64,000 nt of DNA from Orrella daihaiensis (GTDB taxonomy: Bacteria; Pseudomonadota; Gammaproteobacteria; Burkholderiales; Burkholderiaceae_B). The stretch lies in the NCBI RefSeq assembly GCF_022811525.1, contig NZ_CP063982.1:434001-498000 (forward strand). Direction: 5' to 3'. Made by a program: the position numbers and the translations under genes. The notes below the pieces were generated by a model. It had not been told where the DNA came from. It was given only the letters and a program-made list of their open reading frames with translations, and made no database searches. Shown here piece by piece: positions 49,742 to 58,047 of this stretch (within the stretch, counting starts at the first letter, position 1; every line of letters begins with the position of its first letter).

Positions 49742-49867
49742 TTGAAAGACGACCCGCGAGAACAGGACTTTGGAATCGATTTAGACGACTCAATCATTTC
49801 GAGAGGAAATCGTAAGGGCATTATCAGGTGTAATTATCAGCGCTTCGATTACGAGCATGAAGTCTGA
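49742..49867 (+). CDS. Possible small ORF, unrecognised
   Basis: A 41-codon frame from TTG 49742 in an otherwise empty 214-bp gap between the AbrB-type gene and ribA. It encodes a strongly acidic and then basic peptide (KDDPREQDFGIDLDDS, SRGNRKGIIRCNYQRFDYEH) that looks more protein-like than chance, but there is no clear ribosome-binding site and I recognise no family. It may be the 3' end of a lost gene. Confidence 0.2.
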   Translation: MKDDPREQDFGIDLDDSIISRGNRKGIIRCNYQRFDYEHEV

Positions 49868-49870
49868 TCT

Positions 49871-51019
49871 CTAGCCATGTTCCTTCAGGCTGCTTAGATC
49901 AAACAAGTGGCCGCCCCGTGTACCTTTGGTCATCAAATAACCCCGATTATGGCGGTTGGCCGGAAATACATGGGCGACCCGCTCGACCACATTTACGCCA
50001 AGGCGGCTCAGCGCGTTAACCTTTCTGGGGTTGTTGGTCAGTACACGAACCTGTCGGACATTCAGGTGCTTGAGCATTTGAACTGCAGGCATGTAGTCAC
50101 GTTCGTCCTCTTCAAATCCCAAATCGAAGTTGGCATCAACCGTATCAAGTCCGGAATCCTGAAGTTGATAAGCGCGCAATTTATTGATTAATCCAATGCC
50201 GCGACCCTCTTGAGCCAAATAGAGCAAGATGCCACCTTCCGTAGCTGCCATCAGTGAAATCGCACCCCTGAGTTGACTGCCGCAATCGCATCGAAGCGAC
50301 CCAAGCAAGTCTCCGGTGAAGCATTCCGAGTGCAAGCGAATCATGACTGGCTGATTCAGGTCTGGTTGGCCAACGATGATAGCCAAATGCTCAGTGCCGC
50401 CATCTTCTGGCCGGAAGGCAACGATTTCAACGTTCTCAGCATCTTCAAGTGGAACTCGAGCACGGCTAACGATGTGAAGCGTTTCGCGTTGCTCGGAAAT
50501 GCCCGCACGAATGTCAGCCTCAGCGATACAGACGCTATCTTGCAACATGCGATCCTTGAGCGGAACGACAACGCAGGCTGGTAGTAATCCGGCATGCTTT
50601 AGCAATAAAACCGCAGCGCCATCGATGTGATCTCCGGTATCGATGTGCCAAGAATGGGCTTGCGAGTCCGTATCTGCATTTAGTGAGATTGTTGGATCCA
50701 CAAGCTCTTGAACAGATTTTGTGGTTACGGGCTGCTTGGCTTTCAGTTGATAGACTGAATCTTGCGCATCGACCTCAAACCCTATGCGCACCGCGCGTTG
50801 GCCAGTTACCACAAGGTGCCAGTTGTTTGCGTCGTGTGCTTGCAGGTTCAGCAATAGTGGGTCGCTAACAGCTTCGGCTGCTATGACGGCGAAGTTGCCA
50901 GATGTGCTCTGAATGATGAGCGCATCTCCCCGTCGCAGCTCGTGCGCAGCACGATCGACTTTGGATAGGGCGCTAGTAACCCCAAATACGGGATCAAGAT
51001 AGGCAACGGGTGAGTTCAT
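49871..51019 (-). CDS. GTP cyclohydrolase II (RibA) with extra N-terminal domain
   Basis: The C-terminal 200 residues are a complete GTP cyclohydrolase II: zinc ligands CFTGDLLGSLRCDCGSQL, active-site QEGRGIGLINKLRAYQL, and DERDYMPAVQML. GTP is opened to a diaminopyrimidine. The N-terminal about 180 residues lie where bifunctional RibBA has its DHBP-synthase domain, but they lack the recognisable RibB active-site motifs. ATG 51019 (MNSPVAYLDP) gives 382 residues. It is divergent from a stand-alone RibD-type reductase and near pterin-type genes, suggesting a role outside normal riboflavin synthesis. Confidence 0.88.
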   Translation of the reverse strand: MNSPVAYLDPVFGVTSALSKVDRAAHELRRGDALIIQSTSGNFAVIAAEAVSDPLLLNLQAHDANNWHLVVTGQRAVRIGFEVDAQDSVYQLKAKQPVTTKSVQELVDPTISLNADTDSQAHSWHIDTGDHIDGAAVLLLKHAGLLPACVVVPLKDRMLQDSVCIAEADIRAGISEQRETLHIVSRARVPLEDAENVEIVAFRPEDGGTEHLAIIVGQPDLNQPVMIRLHSECFTGDLLGSLRCDCGSQLRGAISLMAATEGGILLYLAQEGRGIGLINKLRAYQLQDSGLDTVDANFDLGFEEDERDYMPAVQMLKHLNVRQVRVLTNNPRKVNALSRLGVNVVERVAHVFPANRHNRGYLMTKGTRGGHLFDLSSLKEHG

Positions 51020-51161
51020 TTGGCGGATACCGCAAAAACAGGTTAGACAGAAATTTACGGTTGCGGTGTAATGCAAGCACGAATTAGTAACAGTGTATCT
51101 GACCCGAAACATTCAGCGTAGTTCAAACTTAAACCTTTTGTGGCGTTGTGGTTTTGTTGCA

Positions 51162-51851
51162 ATGAAAACTTCCCAAGCTAGAACCTGGAACTGCAGCCGG
51201 CTCAAACCCGGCGTTGATGGATTGACTGTGGTCGGCCAGTTGGGGCAGTCATTGGATGGACAGATAGCAACGGCCACAGGTCATTCGAAATATATCAACG
51301 GTGATGGCGGGTTGGCACACCTGCATGCGCTGCGTGCCTGGGCTCAAGTGGTGGTTATTGGCGTGGGGACGTTGGTTGCGGACAACCCGAGGCTGACAGT
51401 GCGCCTGCTCAATGGGCAAAGTCCCGACCGGGTAGTGATTGATCCATCCGGACGCGCACCGGCTGATGCCACCTGTCTATTGGATCAGTCAGTTCGGCGG
51501 GTGATATTGACTGCACCTGGTCACACCAGAACGGATTTACCAGCCGGTGTGCAACAAATCCATTTCGGGGGGTTAGAGTCCGGACAAAAGATTGACCCAG
51601 AGCAGCTTCGCCAGTGGTTCGCTAGCCAAGGTTGGCAGCGAGTGCTGATAGAGGGTGGTGCAGCGACCTTGGCTGTTTTTTTGAATAAAAGTTGCCTTGA
51701 TTATCTACACTTGATCACCTCACCATTGATCCTTGGTCCTGGGGTTGCCGGCATCCGGACAATTGGTCTGTCCCAGCTATCCGAGGCTAAGCGCTTTAAG
51801 GCTCAAGCCTTTGATTTGGGTCATGACCTGCTAATGGAGTGTGCTTTTTAG
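51162..51851 (+). CDS. Stand-alone RibD C-terminal reductase-domain protein
   Basis: A 229-residue protein of the RibD_C/dihydrofolate-reductase-like fold without a deaminase domain. VVGQLGQSLDGQIATATGHS, KYINGDGGLAHLHALRAWAQ, GVGTLVADNPRLTVRLL and RVLIEGGAATLAVFL are family signatures; NADPH-dependent reduction of a ribosylated pyrimidine is the expected chemistry. ATG 51162 was chosen as the first methionine consistent with the family; the divergent ribA start is 142 bp away. Its last 4 bp overlap the GT4 gene. Confidence 0.88.
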   Translation: MKTSQARTWNCSRLKPGVDGLTVVGQLGQSLDGQIATATGHSKYINGDGGLAHLHALRAWAQVVVIGVGTLVADNPRLTVRLLNGQSPDRVVIDPSGRAPADATCLLDQSVRRVILTAPGHTRTDLPAGVQQIHFGGLESGQKIDPEQLRQWFASQGWQRVLIEGGAATLAVFLNKSCLDYLHLITSPLILGPGVAGIRTIGLSQLSEAKRFKAQAFDLGHDLLMECAF

Positions 51852-52915
51852 TGATTGCCCAGCGCCTGGGCGAAACGCTTGCCTGATTCTTCCCACGTCG
51901 GTAATGTCATGGCGTGTTCGCAGGCAGCCATTTGCATCATTGCCCTGGTCTGGCGATCAGAAATCACTAGTTCCAGAGTCGTCTTGATGGCCTGGATGTC
52001 GTCTACGGGCACCACTTTTGCAGCGATGGTTGCCAACGTTTGTGCGCAGGCGCCACCATCAGTCCCGACGACGGGCAGTCCCCAAGCGAGTGCTTCGGTG
52101 TATGCCATGCCATAGCCTTCATAGCGTGACGTCAGCACGAATACATCTGCAGCCTGATACTGCTGGGCGAGTTGTTCTGTCGATAGTGCTCCGAGCAGCG
52201 TGACCCGATTTTGTAGAGAAAGCTGATTTATCAATTCTTTGATTTGATGGGTATGGTCTGGCGCACGGTGCTCATCGCCCACGATCGCAAGTTGCCAATT
52301 CAGATGTTGCAATTGCCCAAGTGCCTTAATCAAAACATCAAAACCCTTGCGCGGCACTATTGCGCCCACCGATAATAATTTGACGGGCAGCTCTGGATTT
52401 GCAGCTTCGACAGGCGCTCGAGCAGGTTGGTCGGGCCGATCAATGCCAGGCTCAACCACGGTGATTTTGGTGGGTACAACCTCATACCGCTCGACCAGTG
52501 TTTGCTTGGTCGTCTGGCTTGTGACAATCACACTTTGTGCGTGTGACAGCGCTTCGTGCTCGGCCCGCCTCAGTTCTTGAGCAGTTTGTTGGTCGATGCC
52601 AGACTCTAAAGCTAGAGGGTGGTGTACCAGAGCAACGAACGGTCGCTTATTTTTTATTAGTTCGGCGTATTGTCCCAGTGCACCAAGTGCCAGGCCGTCA
52701 ATAACCAGCGTATGACTGCTATCTGTTCGGGCCAGAAGATCGGCAGTTTGCTGTTTGATGTTTGCATCAACCGCCGGAAACCTTGGGTCAAGGCTTAATG
52801 GCGTGACTTCCCAACCGAGCGTTTGCAGCTCGGCCAGGATACGCTTGTCGTATAGGTAACCCCCGGTGAGGGTGTTTAGGTCTCCCGGGAATGCTAACGT
52901 TAGTTGTCTGGCCAC
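51848..52915 (-). CDS. Glycosyltransferase family 4 protein
   Basis: A GT-B-fold retaining glycosyltransferase of 355 residues. The C-terminal Rossmann half shows KLLSVGAIVPRKGFDVLIKA, VFVLTSRYEGYGMAYTEALA with the E-x7-E motif, and GLPVVGTDGG. Donor and acceptor are unknown. The start is GTG 52915, overlapping the PTPS-like gene by 16 bp, so ADH-PTPS-GT4 form one minus-strand operon. Confidence 0.9.
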   Translation of the reverse strand: MARQLTLAFPGDLNTLTGGYLYDKRILAELQTLGWEVTPLSLDPRFPAVDANIKQQTADLLARTDSSHTLVIDGLALGALGQYAELIKNKRPFVALVHHPLALESGIDQQTAQELRRAEHEALSHAQSVIVTSQTTKQTLVERYEVVPTKITVVEPGIDRPDQPARAPVEAANPELPVKLLSVGAIVPRKGFDVLIKALGQLQHLNWQLAIVGDEHRAPDHTHQIKELINQLSLQNRVTLLGALSTEQLAQQYQAADVFVLTSRYEGYGMAYTEALAWGLPVVGTDGGACAQTLATIAAKVVPVDDIQAIKTTLELVISDRQTRAMMQMAACEHAMTLPTWEESGKRFAQALGNH

Positions 52916-53310
52916 AGCTTGCTCTCGTACGATGCGCGAGCAACGTGCGATTCAGCAATTTCAATACGAATGGCATGTAACTGTTTGCCGTCGCGTCCAA
53001 GTTCGCCTGCGCGAGCGGCTTTGGCTAGTCCATCAAACAGATATTTGGTTAGGAACTCGGTAGTTGTGTTCTGGCCTTTGAACGCCGGCTCCTCATCAAG
53101 ATTCTTGTAGTTGAGGGGGGCAAGCAGGCTTTTAAGCACTTCATGTGCGCGGCCAATGTCGATCACGATGGCGTTTTCATCGAGAGTTTCGGCATAGACG
53201 GCAGCATCAACGACGAAAGTTGCGCCATGTAATTTTTGTGCGGGGCCAAATACTTCGCCTTTAAATGAATGGGCGATCATGATGTGATCGCGGACTTCGA
53301 CAGCGTACAT
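52900..53310 (-). CDS. 6-pyruvoyl-tetrahydropterin synthase/QueD family protein, divergent active site
   Basis: A 136-residue T-fold protein. VRDHIMIAHSFKGEVFGPAQ, KLHGATFVVDAAVYAETLD and AIVIDIGRAHEVLKSLLAPL align with the family, and the pterin-anchoring Glu is present in EIAESHVARASYES. However the HGH zinc motif reads HGA, the catalytic Cys before it is absent, and the Asp-His pair (LDH-type) reads LNY. Canonical PTPS or QueD activity is therefore doubtful. ATG 53310 follows GGAGG. Same operon as GT4 and the dehydrogenase. Confidence 0.85.
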   Translation of the reverse strand: MYAVEVRDHIMIAHSFKGEVFGPAQKLHGATFVVDAAVYAETLDENAIVIDIGRAHEVLKSLLAPLNYKNLDEEPAFKGQNTTTEFLTKYLFDGLAKAARAGELGRDGKQLHAIRIEIAESHVARASYESKLWPDN

Positions 53311-53319
53311 AAAACCTCC

Positions 53320-54312
53320 TTAAGGGTAGGCAATCACTTGGCACAGGCGTGCTTGCCCTGGACCGAGAATATTAGGTATTTGTTGCGGCAGTTCGTGGAA
53401 ATTGACGGCTGGCTCAAGCAATCTATCAAGGCGCGGGTCAGCCAATAAATTTAGTGCCGCCCGTAACCGACGGTTATAACTCCAGCGAGGTTGGTGAGTT
53501 TGCTCAATGTGTCCCACCTGGCAAGACTGCAGCCGTAATTGCTGGCTGTGGAATGTACCTCCCAATTCAATAGTCACGGTACGGTTGCCATACCAGCTCA
53601 GTTCGACGATACAGGCTTCATTGCCAGCAACCGAGAGTGCGTCTTGTAGCCCGGACTGATGACCACTTGCATGAAATACGACATCGCAGTTCTCAAGGTC
53701 AGTCGTATTGGCCGCATAGCGAATACCCAATTCCCGACAGATGATTTCCCGCTCCCTGACAGGATCCACCAGCGCGACCTCGGCTCCCGGCATTCGGCTA
53801 CAAAGATAAGCCACTAACAGTCCCACCACACCGCCACCGATGATGGCGACTCTGTCCGCAGGCCCAGGCTTACCCGTCCAGACGGCGTTGAGCGCAGTTT
53901 CCATGTTCGCAGCCAGCACTGCCCGACTAGCCGGCACATTGGCTGGCACCTCTGCCAGCATCGCCACCGGTGCATCAAACACGGTCTGGTGCGGCCCGAG
54001 GCTAAACACGGTCTTTTGTAGCCAATCGCTAGGGCCGTCGGTCACCCGACCAACGTTGCAGTAACCGTAGGCAACCGGGAATGGGAGTTGTCCACCCATG
54101 AGCGGGGCTGCCATGCGATCGAACTCACTGTCTGGAACCTCACCGTTGTAAATCAACGATTCAGTACCTCGGCTCACCGCACTAAAAATAGTGTCAATTC
54201 GGCAATGGTCGGCTGCTAGTGTGCTTAAGTTCGCCGGCCTGATTTCGGCGACTTTGGGCGCCACGTACCAAAGTGCCAGCGCGCTGGCTGTTAGATCTGA
54301 GGGTGTAACCAC
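53320..54312 (-). CDS. Medium-chain dehydrogenase (BchC-like), lacking the usual zinc Cys
   Basis: A 330-residue MDR-fold protein. The N-terminal catalytic region reads SAVSRGTESLIYNGEVP where zinc ADHs have C-x-x-C/D, so the catalytic zinc Cys is missing; it resembles BchC-type dehydrogenases. The NAD(P) loop VAIIGGGVVGLLVAYLCS and VALVDPVREREI are clear. It is the first gene of the minus-strand operon, divergent from the OpgH-like gene with 189 bp between starts. Confidence 0.85.
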   Translation of the reverse strand: MVTPSDLTASALALWYVAPKVAEIRPANLSTLAADHCRIDTIFSAVSRGTESLIYNGEVPDSEFDRMAAPLMGGQLPFPVAYGYCNVGRVTDGPSDWLQKTVFSLGPHQTVFDAPVAMLAEVPANVPASRAVLAANMETALNAVWTGKPGPADRVAIIGGGVVGLLVAYLCSRMPGAEVALVDPVREREIICRELGIRYAANTTDLENCDVVFHASGHQSGLQDALSVAGNEACIVELSWYGNRTVTIELGGTFHSQQLRLQSCQVGHIEQTHQPRWSYNRRLRAALNLLADPRLDRLLEPAVNFHELPQQIPNILGPGQARLCQVIAYP

Positions 54313-54501
54313 AAAAATATTCCAGTCGGTAACGAGGAAATCTGCATCCTAACAAAGGCGGTTGCCCTATACTTTACAAAGCAACTGAATTGTAGGGCAG
54401 CCCCAGCGTTAACGGACTGGCGCTGTCGGGGTGCGGCAAACGCAAAGTTGTCGATCAGACCCCGTCTCATTTTTTCCGTGCTTTTTTCTGGAATAGCTCA
54501 C

Positions 54502-56265
54502 ATGACGCGACGCCGTGTCTTGTTTGTGTTGATGGTTGCGCTCTCGGTGATTGGGACAACCTGGTTAATGGCGCTTGCCCTTGCCAAAGGTGGATGGTCA
54601 ATACTTGACACAGTCGCACTGGTTTCATTTGTGATCGTGATGCCGTGGCTGGCGGTCGGGTTTTGCAATGCCGTCATTGGATTCTTGCTCGATATTTTTG
54701 CGCGTGACCCGCTCAAAAGCACCAACCCAATGGCAGCGGGCATAGACCTTGATTCGCAGGTCAATGCCTCAACTGCCTTGTTGTTGTGCATACGAAACGA
54801 AATGCCCGCTCGTCTGGTTCGCAACCTGGAAGCCCTGGCGCGCGGTCTCATAGCGGGCAATGATGCCGGACAATTCCATGTTTACGTTCTGAGCGATACG
54901 ACTGATCCTCAGATCGCTGAACAAGAGGTGGTGGCCTTTGAGCAACTGGCTCAAGACTGGCAGTCTCATCTGGCGTTGACGTATCGGCGCCGCACCGACA
55001 ACCGAGGCTACAAGGCAGGCAACATCCAGGACTTTTGTGAGCGCTGGGGGGCTGACCACGAGTTTGCAGTGGTCCTGGATGCGGACAGCCTGATGAGTGC
55101 CCAAGCCGTTCGGCGTCTCGTTCTTATCATGCAGGCCAATCCGACACTAGGTATTTTGCAGGGACTGGTGGTGGGCCTGCCCGCGACTGGGGCATTCACC
55201 CGGTTGTTTCAGTTTGGCATGCGCCTTGGAATGCGTTCCTACACCTTGGGCAGCGCGTGGTGGCAGGGCGATTGCGGTCCCTACTGGGGTCATAACGCGG
55301 TGTTGCGGCTAGAACCATTTATCCGTGATTGCCAGCTACCGGTATTTGTTGATCGCCATGGAAAGCAGACTCACATTCTGAGTCATGACCAGGTCGAAGC
55401 GGTCTTGATGCGTCGGGCGGGGTATGAGGTGCGTGTTTACCCTTTTGAAGACGAGAGTTATGAGGAGAATCCTCCTAACTTGATCGATTTTGTAATCAGG
55501 GACTTACGTTGGTGTGCGGGCAACATGCAGTACTGGCGGCTGTTGTGTCTTCCAGGCTTAAAGCTCAGCAGTCGTGTGCAGCTAATCTTGGCCATGCTGA
55601 TGTTTGTTGGGGCGCCAGCCTGGATCCTCTTACTCGGTTCCTTGGGATGGTCAGTGCATCAATCATCACTTAAGCAAGTTTTTGATGTTCCGCTAATCAC
55701 AACGGTATTTACGGTCGTGGTCTTAATGACCATACTTCCGAAACTTGCGGCCGCTTTGGCGATTCTGTTGCGCACACGTGAGCGTCGCACATTCGGTGGT
55801 GGGTGGCGATTTGCTGCGGGCTTTGTGGTCGAGACGATATTCTCTGCCGCTATCACGCCCGTTTTGTGGGTTTCTCAAACGGTGTTGCTGGCAGGTTTGC
55901 CGTTTGGCAAGCGTATTAGTTGGGCACCGCAAAATCGCGATCAACATCAGATCAGTTGGCATAGTGCGATTCGGGTTTTCAGTTTGCACACGATGGTGGG
56001 GTTGGGGTTGGGTTGGCTTTGGATTGATTGGCATGTGCCCGCGACTTGGTGGATTGCCTATTTCGTGGCCGGTTTGTGGTTATGCATACCGCTGGCCGTC
56101 ATCACATCGTGGCCGGCCACGGGGCACTTGTTAAGCCGATGGCACTTAGCGAGCGTGCCGCAAGAGTTTGTCAAAGATGGCTTTTTGAGTCATCTGAATG
56201 GCCAGCCGTTGCCAGTTAGCGACGCCACTTTAGGCTCGGTGACCTCACTTCAGAGTGGTCAGTAA
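54502..56265 (+). CDS. opgH: Glucan biosynthesis glucosyltransferase H (OpgH/MdoH)-like
   Basis: An inner-membrane GT2 glucosyltransferase that in OpgH polymerises glucose from UDP-glucose into periplasmic glucan. TM helices flank a cytosolic catalytic domain with TTDPQIAEQEVVAFEQL-type entry, the donor-binding VVLDADSLMSAQ (D-x-D), WGHNAVLRLEPF, and the RDLRWCAGNMQYW (Q/R-x-x-R-W) motif. At 587 residues it is shorter than E. coli MdoH (about 850) and lacks the long N-terminal region. ATG 54502 starts at the first helix; the frame is also open from a TTG at 54448. ndvA starts 3 bp after its stop. Confidence 0.88.
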   Translation: MTRRRVLFVLMVALSVIGTTWLMALALAKGGWSILDTVALVSFVIVMPWLAVGFCNAVIGFLLDIFARDPLKSTNPMAAGIDLDSQVNASTALLLCIRNEMPARLVRNLEALARGLIAGNDAGQFHVYVLSDTTDPQIAEQEVVAFEQLAQDWQSHLALTYRRRTDNRGYKAGNIQDFCERWGADHEFAVVLDADSLMSAQAVRRLVLIMQANPTLGILQGLVVGLPATGAFTRLFQFGMRLGMRSYTLGSAWWQGDCGPYWGHNAVLRLEPFIRDCQLPVFVDRHGKQTHILSHDQVEAVLMRRAGYEVRVYPFEDESYEENPPNLIDFVIRDLRWCAGNMQYWRLLCLPGLKLSSRVQLILAMLMFVGAPAWILLLGSLGWSVHQSSLKQVFDVPLITTVFTVVVLMTILPKLAAALAILLRTRERRTFGGGWRFAAGFVVETIFSAAITPVLWVSQTVLLAGLPFGKRISWAPQNRDQHQISWHSAIRVFSLHTMVGLGLGWLWIDWHVPATWWIAYFVAGLWLCIPLAVITSWPATGHLLSRWHLASVPQEFVKDGFLSHLNGQPLPVSDATLGSVTSLQSGQ

Positions 56266-56268
56266 CTG

Positions 56269-58047
56269 ATGGGCTTGCTGGCTTTGTACCGGCGTGTTTT
56301 CAAGTTGCTCGGCCATGATCGTGTAACAGCCTACTGGTTGATGTTGGCTAATGTCCTTCTAATCGGCGCGTTATTGGCTGAGCCCATTTTGTTTGGGCGT
56401 GTCATTGATGCCTTGACCCAATTAAGTGCAAACGACGGTGTCGCGTACAGCGACATGTGGCATGTCGTGAGTCCGCTGCTACTGACTTGGGTGTTGCTTG
56501 GCTTGTTTGCGATTGTCTGCTCGGCGCTGATTGCCTTATATGCTGACAGACTTGCACATCATCGGCGGCATGTGGTTTTACGTGATTATTTCGAGCATGT
56601 GTTGCAATTACCGGCGCACCATCGACACACCCAACACTCGGGCCGTCTCATGAAAATCATGCTGCAAGGCACCGACGCACTTTGGGCATTGTGGCTAGGT
56701 TTTTTCCGGGATTATTTTGCAGCTTTTGTGGCGGTGGTTGTGTTGATGCCTGTCGCATTCTATTTGAATCCAGCGATGGCGACTCTATTGTTACTGCTGT
56801 GCCTGATATTCGTTCTCTTAACTCGATTCATCTTGCGTAAAACCGACCAACTGCAGCAAGCTGTCGAGAGTCACTATTCGGACATGGCCGAGCATGTCTC
56901 AGATAGCTTGGGCAATGTCGCCCTGATTCAAAGCTTTGCCAGAGTGCGACATGAAGTTGACCGGCTCAAACACCTGAGCCATCAGGTGGTCGGTGCCCAG
57001 TTCCCGGCACTGTCGTGGTGGGCGTTGGTTAACGTCCTTACCCGTTCAGCAACGACACTGACGGTGCTGGCCATGCTGGTGCTTGGTTTATGGCTGTTTG
57101 GACAGCAGCGTATTTCGATTGGCGAGATTGTGACGTTTATTGGTTTCGCTGGCTTGATTATTGGACGACTAGAACAGTCGGTGAGTTTTGCGAATCGATT
57201 GTCGGTTGAAGCACCGAAGCTTCGAGAGTTTTTCGATGTGTTGCAAACGGCACCCCAGGTGACAGAAGCACATGACGCGATTGATCCAGGCAAGGTGCAA
57301 GGTGCGATTGAGTTTCGCCATGTTCGCTATGCCTATCCGCAAGCCGATGCATGCGCAGTTAGTGACTTTAACTTGAGCGTGAAAGCGGGCCAGACGGTTG
57401 CTCTTGTTGGGCCATCGGGTGCCGGTAAATCAACTGCCTTGGCGCTGTTATGTCGTTTGTTTGACCCGCAGGCAGGTGAAATCTTGATCGATGGTCACGA
57501 AATTCGACAGTGGCGGTTAGAGGCCCTGCGCCGCAATATTGGCGTGGTGTTTCAAGAGAACTTGCTCTTTAATCGAAGCGTTGCTGACAACTTGAGAATC
57601 GGTAATCCAGAGGCAACTGTCGATGAGCTGCGCCGGGCTGCCGCTGATGCATGTGCACTGGAGTTTATTGAAGCTTTACCGCAGCAGTTTGCCACGCCAG
57701 TGGGTGAGCGAGGCCGGTTTTTGTCTGGGGGGCAGCGTCAGCGCTTGGCGATTGCTCAGGTGTTGCTCAAGGATCCTGCTATCGTTGTGTTTGATGAGGC
57801 AACTAGCGCGCTTGATGCGCAAACTGAACGTTTGGTGCAACAAGCTATGCAACGGGTGCGTGAAGGTCGTACGACACTGATCATTGCGCACCGGCTATCG
57901 ACCATTCGGCACGCAGATCAGATTGTTTATATGGCGGATGGGCGCATTTGTGAGATCGGCACGTTTGAGGAGCTAGTGGCTAGGCAAGGTCACTTTGCAG
58001 ACATGGTGCGCACACAGTTTTCTGAAAAGGAGAGGCAGCTTGGGTGA
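56269..58047 (+). CDS. ndvA: Cyclic-glucan-type ABC exporter NdvA (ChvA family)
   Basis: A 592-residue half-transporter with an N-terminal six-helix ABC exporter domain and C-terminal ATPase: Walker A GPSGAGKSTALA, signature LSGGQRQRLAIAQVLL, Walker B IVVFDEATSALDAQ. Overall sequence and length match NdvA/ChvA proteins that export beta-1,2-glucan in rhizobia. Directly behind opgH, it suggests export of the glucan made there, or of another glucosylated product. Its stop overlaps the methyltransferase start. Confidence 0.9.
   Translation: MGLLALYRRVFKLLGHDRVTAYWLMLANVLLIGALLAEPILFGRVIDALTQLSANDGVAYSDMWHVVSPLLLTWVLLGLFAIVCSALIALYADRLAHHRRHVVLRDYFEHVLQLPAHHRHTQHSGRLMKIMLQGTDALWALWLGFFRDYFAAFVAVVVLMPVAFYLNPAMATLLLLLCLIFVLLTRFILRKTDQLQQAVESHYSDMAEHVSDSLGNVALIQSFARVRHEVDRLKHLSHQVVGAQFPALSWWALVNVLTRSATTLTVLAMLVLGLWLFGQQRISIGEIVTFIGFAGLIIGRLEQSVSFANRLSVEAPKLREFFDVLQTAPQVTEAHDAIDPGKVQGAIEFRHVRYAYPQADACAVSDFNLSVKAGQTVALVGPSGAGKSTALALLCRLFDPQAGEILIDGHEIRQWRLEALRRNIGVVFQENLLFNRSVADNLRIGNPEATVDELRRAAADACALEFIEALPQQFATPVGERGRFLSGGQRQRLAIAQVLLKDPAIVVFDEATSALDAQTERLVQQAMQRVREGRTTLIIAHRLSTIRHADQIVYMADGRICEIGTFEELVARQGHFADMVRTQFSEKERQLG

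Noticed and set aside
54401..54435. GC-rich hairpin before opgH as a riboswitch
   Set aside because: A single imperfect stem (CCCCAGCG with CGCTG and GGGG) without any known aptamer motif; too little evidence.
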